Below, piece by piece: positions 5,716 through 5,913 of a stretch of DNA of 5,913 nucleotides. Location: assembly GCA_038207745.1 (NCBI GenBank), contig JBBQZL010000166.1, forward strand, positions 1 through 5,913, written 5' to 3'. The translations under genes and the position numbers were made by a program. This stretch comes from JBBQZL01 sp038207745. Lineage in GTDB: Bacteria > Actinomycetota > Thermoleophilia > Solirubrobacterales > 70-9. The notes under the pieces were generated by a model. It was not told the DNA's origin, made no database searches, and saw nothing but the letters and a program-made list of their open reading frames with translations. How positions within the stretch are numbered: position 1 is the first letter of the stretch; each line of letters begins with the position of its first letter.

Positions 5716-5913
5716 CTAGCGGAGCCAGGTGCGGAAGATCGCGTTCGCGAAGCCGATTCCGTATCGGACGACGGCAGGCTTCTTGGAGCTTCCATGGAGC
5801 CGTTGCTCGACGGTCACCGGAACCTCGACCGCCGGTATTCCGCGCTTGATCGCCTCGATCATGAACTCGGAGGTGTGGAATTGCTCCTGGCGCAGGACGA
5901 GCTGCGGCAGCAC
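5716..5913 (-). CDS. Glycosyltransferase family 2, C-terminal end (runs off right edge)
   Basis: The last 65 codons of a minus-strand gene are visible; the stop is at 5716-5718 and the frame is open through base 5913, so the start lies outside the window. The codon at the edge is GTG and is most likely an internal Val, not a start. The sequence EFMIEAIKRGIPAVEVPVTV followed by RLHGSSKKP matches the end of the GT-A domain in family 2 enzymes of the polyprenyl/dolichyl-phosphate sugar synthase type. In that family this segment is a helix, then a conserved EVPV strand, then a basic Gly-Ser-Lys loop near the active site. These enzymes use nucleotide-sugar donors at the cytoplasmic face of the membrane, usually to make lipid-linked sugars or cell-surface glycans. 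The nucleotide-binding DxD motif is off the window, so donor and acceptor cannot be judged. It converges with the glycosidase, and no functional link is shown. Confidence 0.8.
   Translation of the reverse strand: MLPQLVLRQEQFHTSEFMIEAIKRGIPAVEVPVTVEQRLHGSSKKPAVVRYGIGFANAIFRTWLR

Larger units (their letters stand above)
5562..5719 (+). pseudogene. Decayed zinc-ribbon fragment
   Basis: In frame, this stretch reads ECPTCQKTLKLNVQVCPRFG, the same knuckles as Cys57-Cys74 of the intact upstream zinc-ribbon protein. The fourth ligand Cys is changed to Phe (TGC to TTC) and Tyr to Asn. The membrane helices are absent: upstream sequence is the 3' end of the glycosidase. After the knuckles the frame runs into unrelated sequence, part of which is the inverted-repeat arm, and stops at 5717-5719. 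No plausible start or ribosome-binding site exists close upstream. The frame is open back to 5441, but that portion is the shadow of the glycosidase gene. It is best read as a truncated, non-functional paralog. The mostly silent differences suggest it derives from a copy that was once under selection. Confidence 0.7.

Noticed and set aside
1..5913. Antiphage defence system, CRISPR array, prophage or integrative element
   Set aside because: No repeats with regular spacing, no nuclease, helicase, integrase or transposase domains, and no tRNA attachment site were found.

Overview
The window is high-GC bacterial chromosomal DNA. GTG starts, G/C-rich third positions, a type II NADH dehydrogenase and a family 31 glycosidase of a form I associate with actinobacteria suggest an actinobacterium, perhaps of the Solirubrobacterales/Thermoleophilia group. 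That placement is an inference from gene style, with no marker gene to support it. I see no rRNA, tRNA, CRISPR array, integrase or transposase.

Layout, left to right. (1) Minus strand, 1-652: the N-terminal two thirds or so of a secreted trypsin/V8-like serine protease, cut by the left edge. It carries a signal peptide, the catalytic His and the likely catalytic Asp. It has no ATG start. (2) A 54-bp divergent gap. (3) Plus strand, 707-2053: a complete type II NADH dehydrogenase (NDH-2). (4) Plus strand, 2255-2530: a 91-residue membrane protein with two transmembrane helices and a four-Cys zinc ribbon, preceded by a perfect inverted repeat around its ribosome-binding site. (5) A 436-bp gap of lower GC (2531-2966) with no convincing gene. 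(6) Plus strand, about 2967-5543: a secreted family 31 glycoside hydrolase, catalytically intact by its motifs. (7) 5544-5715: a short gap with a decayed zinc-ribbon copy and a strong hairpin. (8) Minus strand, 5716-5913: the C-terminal end of a family 2 glycosyltransferase, cut by the right edge.

The genes do not form an obvious pathway. Two are exported hydrolases (protease, glycosidase), one is a peripheral respiratory flavoenzyme, one is a small membrane protein and one is a glycosyltransferase. This looks like a mixed chromosomal neighbourhood rather than a single operon.

The most unusual structure surrounds the glycosidase. A 59-bp stretch of the zinc-ribbon gene (2421-2479) recurs in direct orientation just after the glycosidase (5562-5620, 52/59 identical). 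There it encodes the same knuckles but with the last Cys changed to Phe. Four bases further on, a 27-bp segment (5625-5651) is the inverted copy of 2879-2905, just upstream of the glycosidase (26/27 identical). The glycosidase is therefore bracketed by both a direct and an inverted repeat pair, which points to past rearrangement or insertion.
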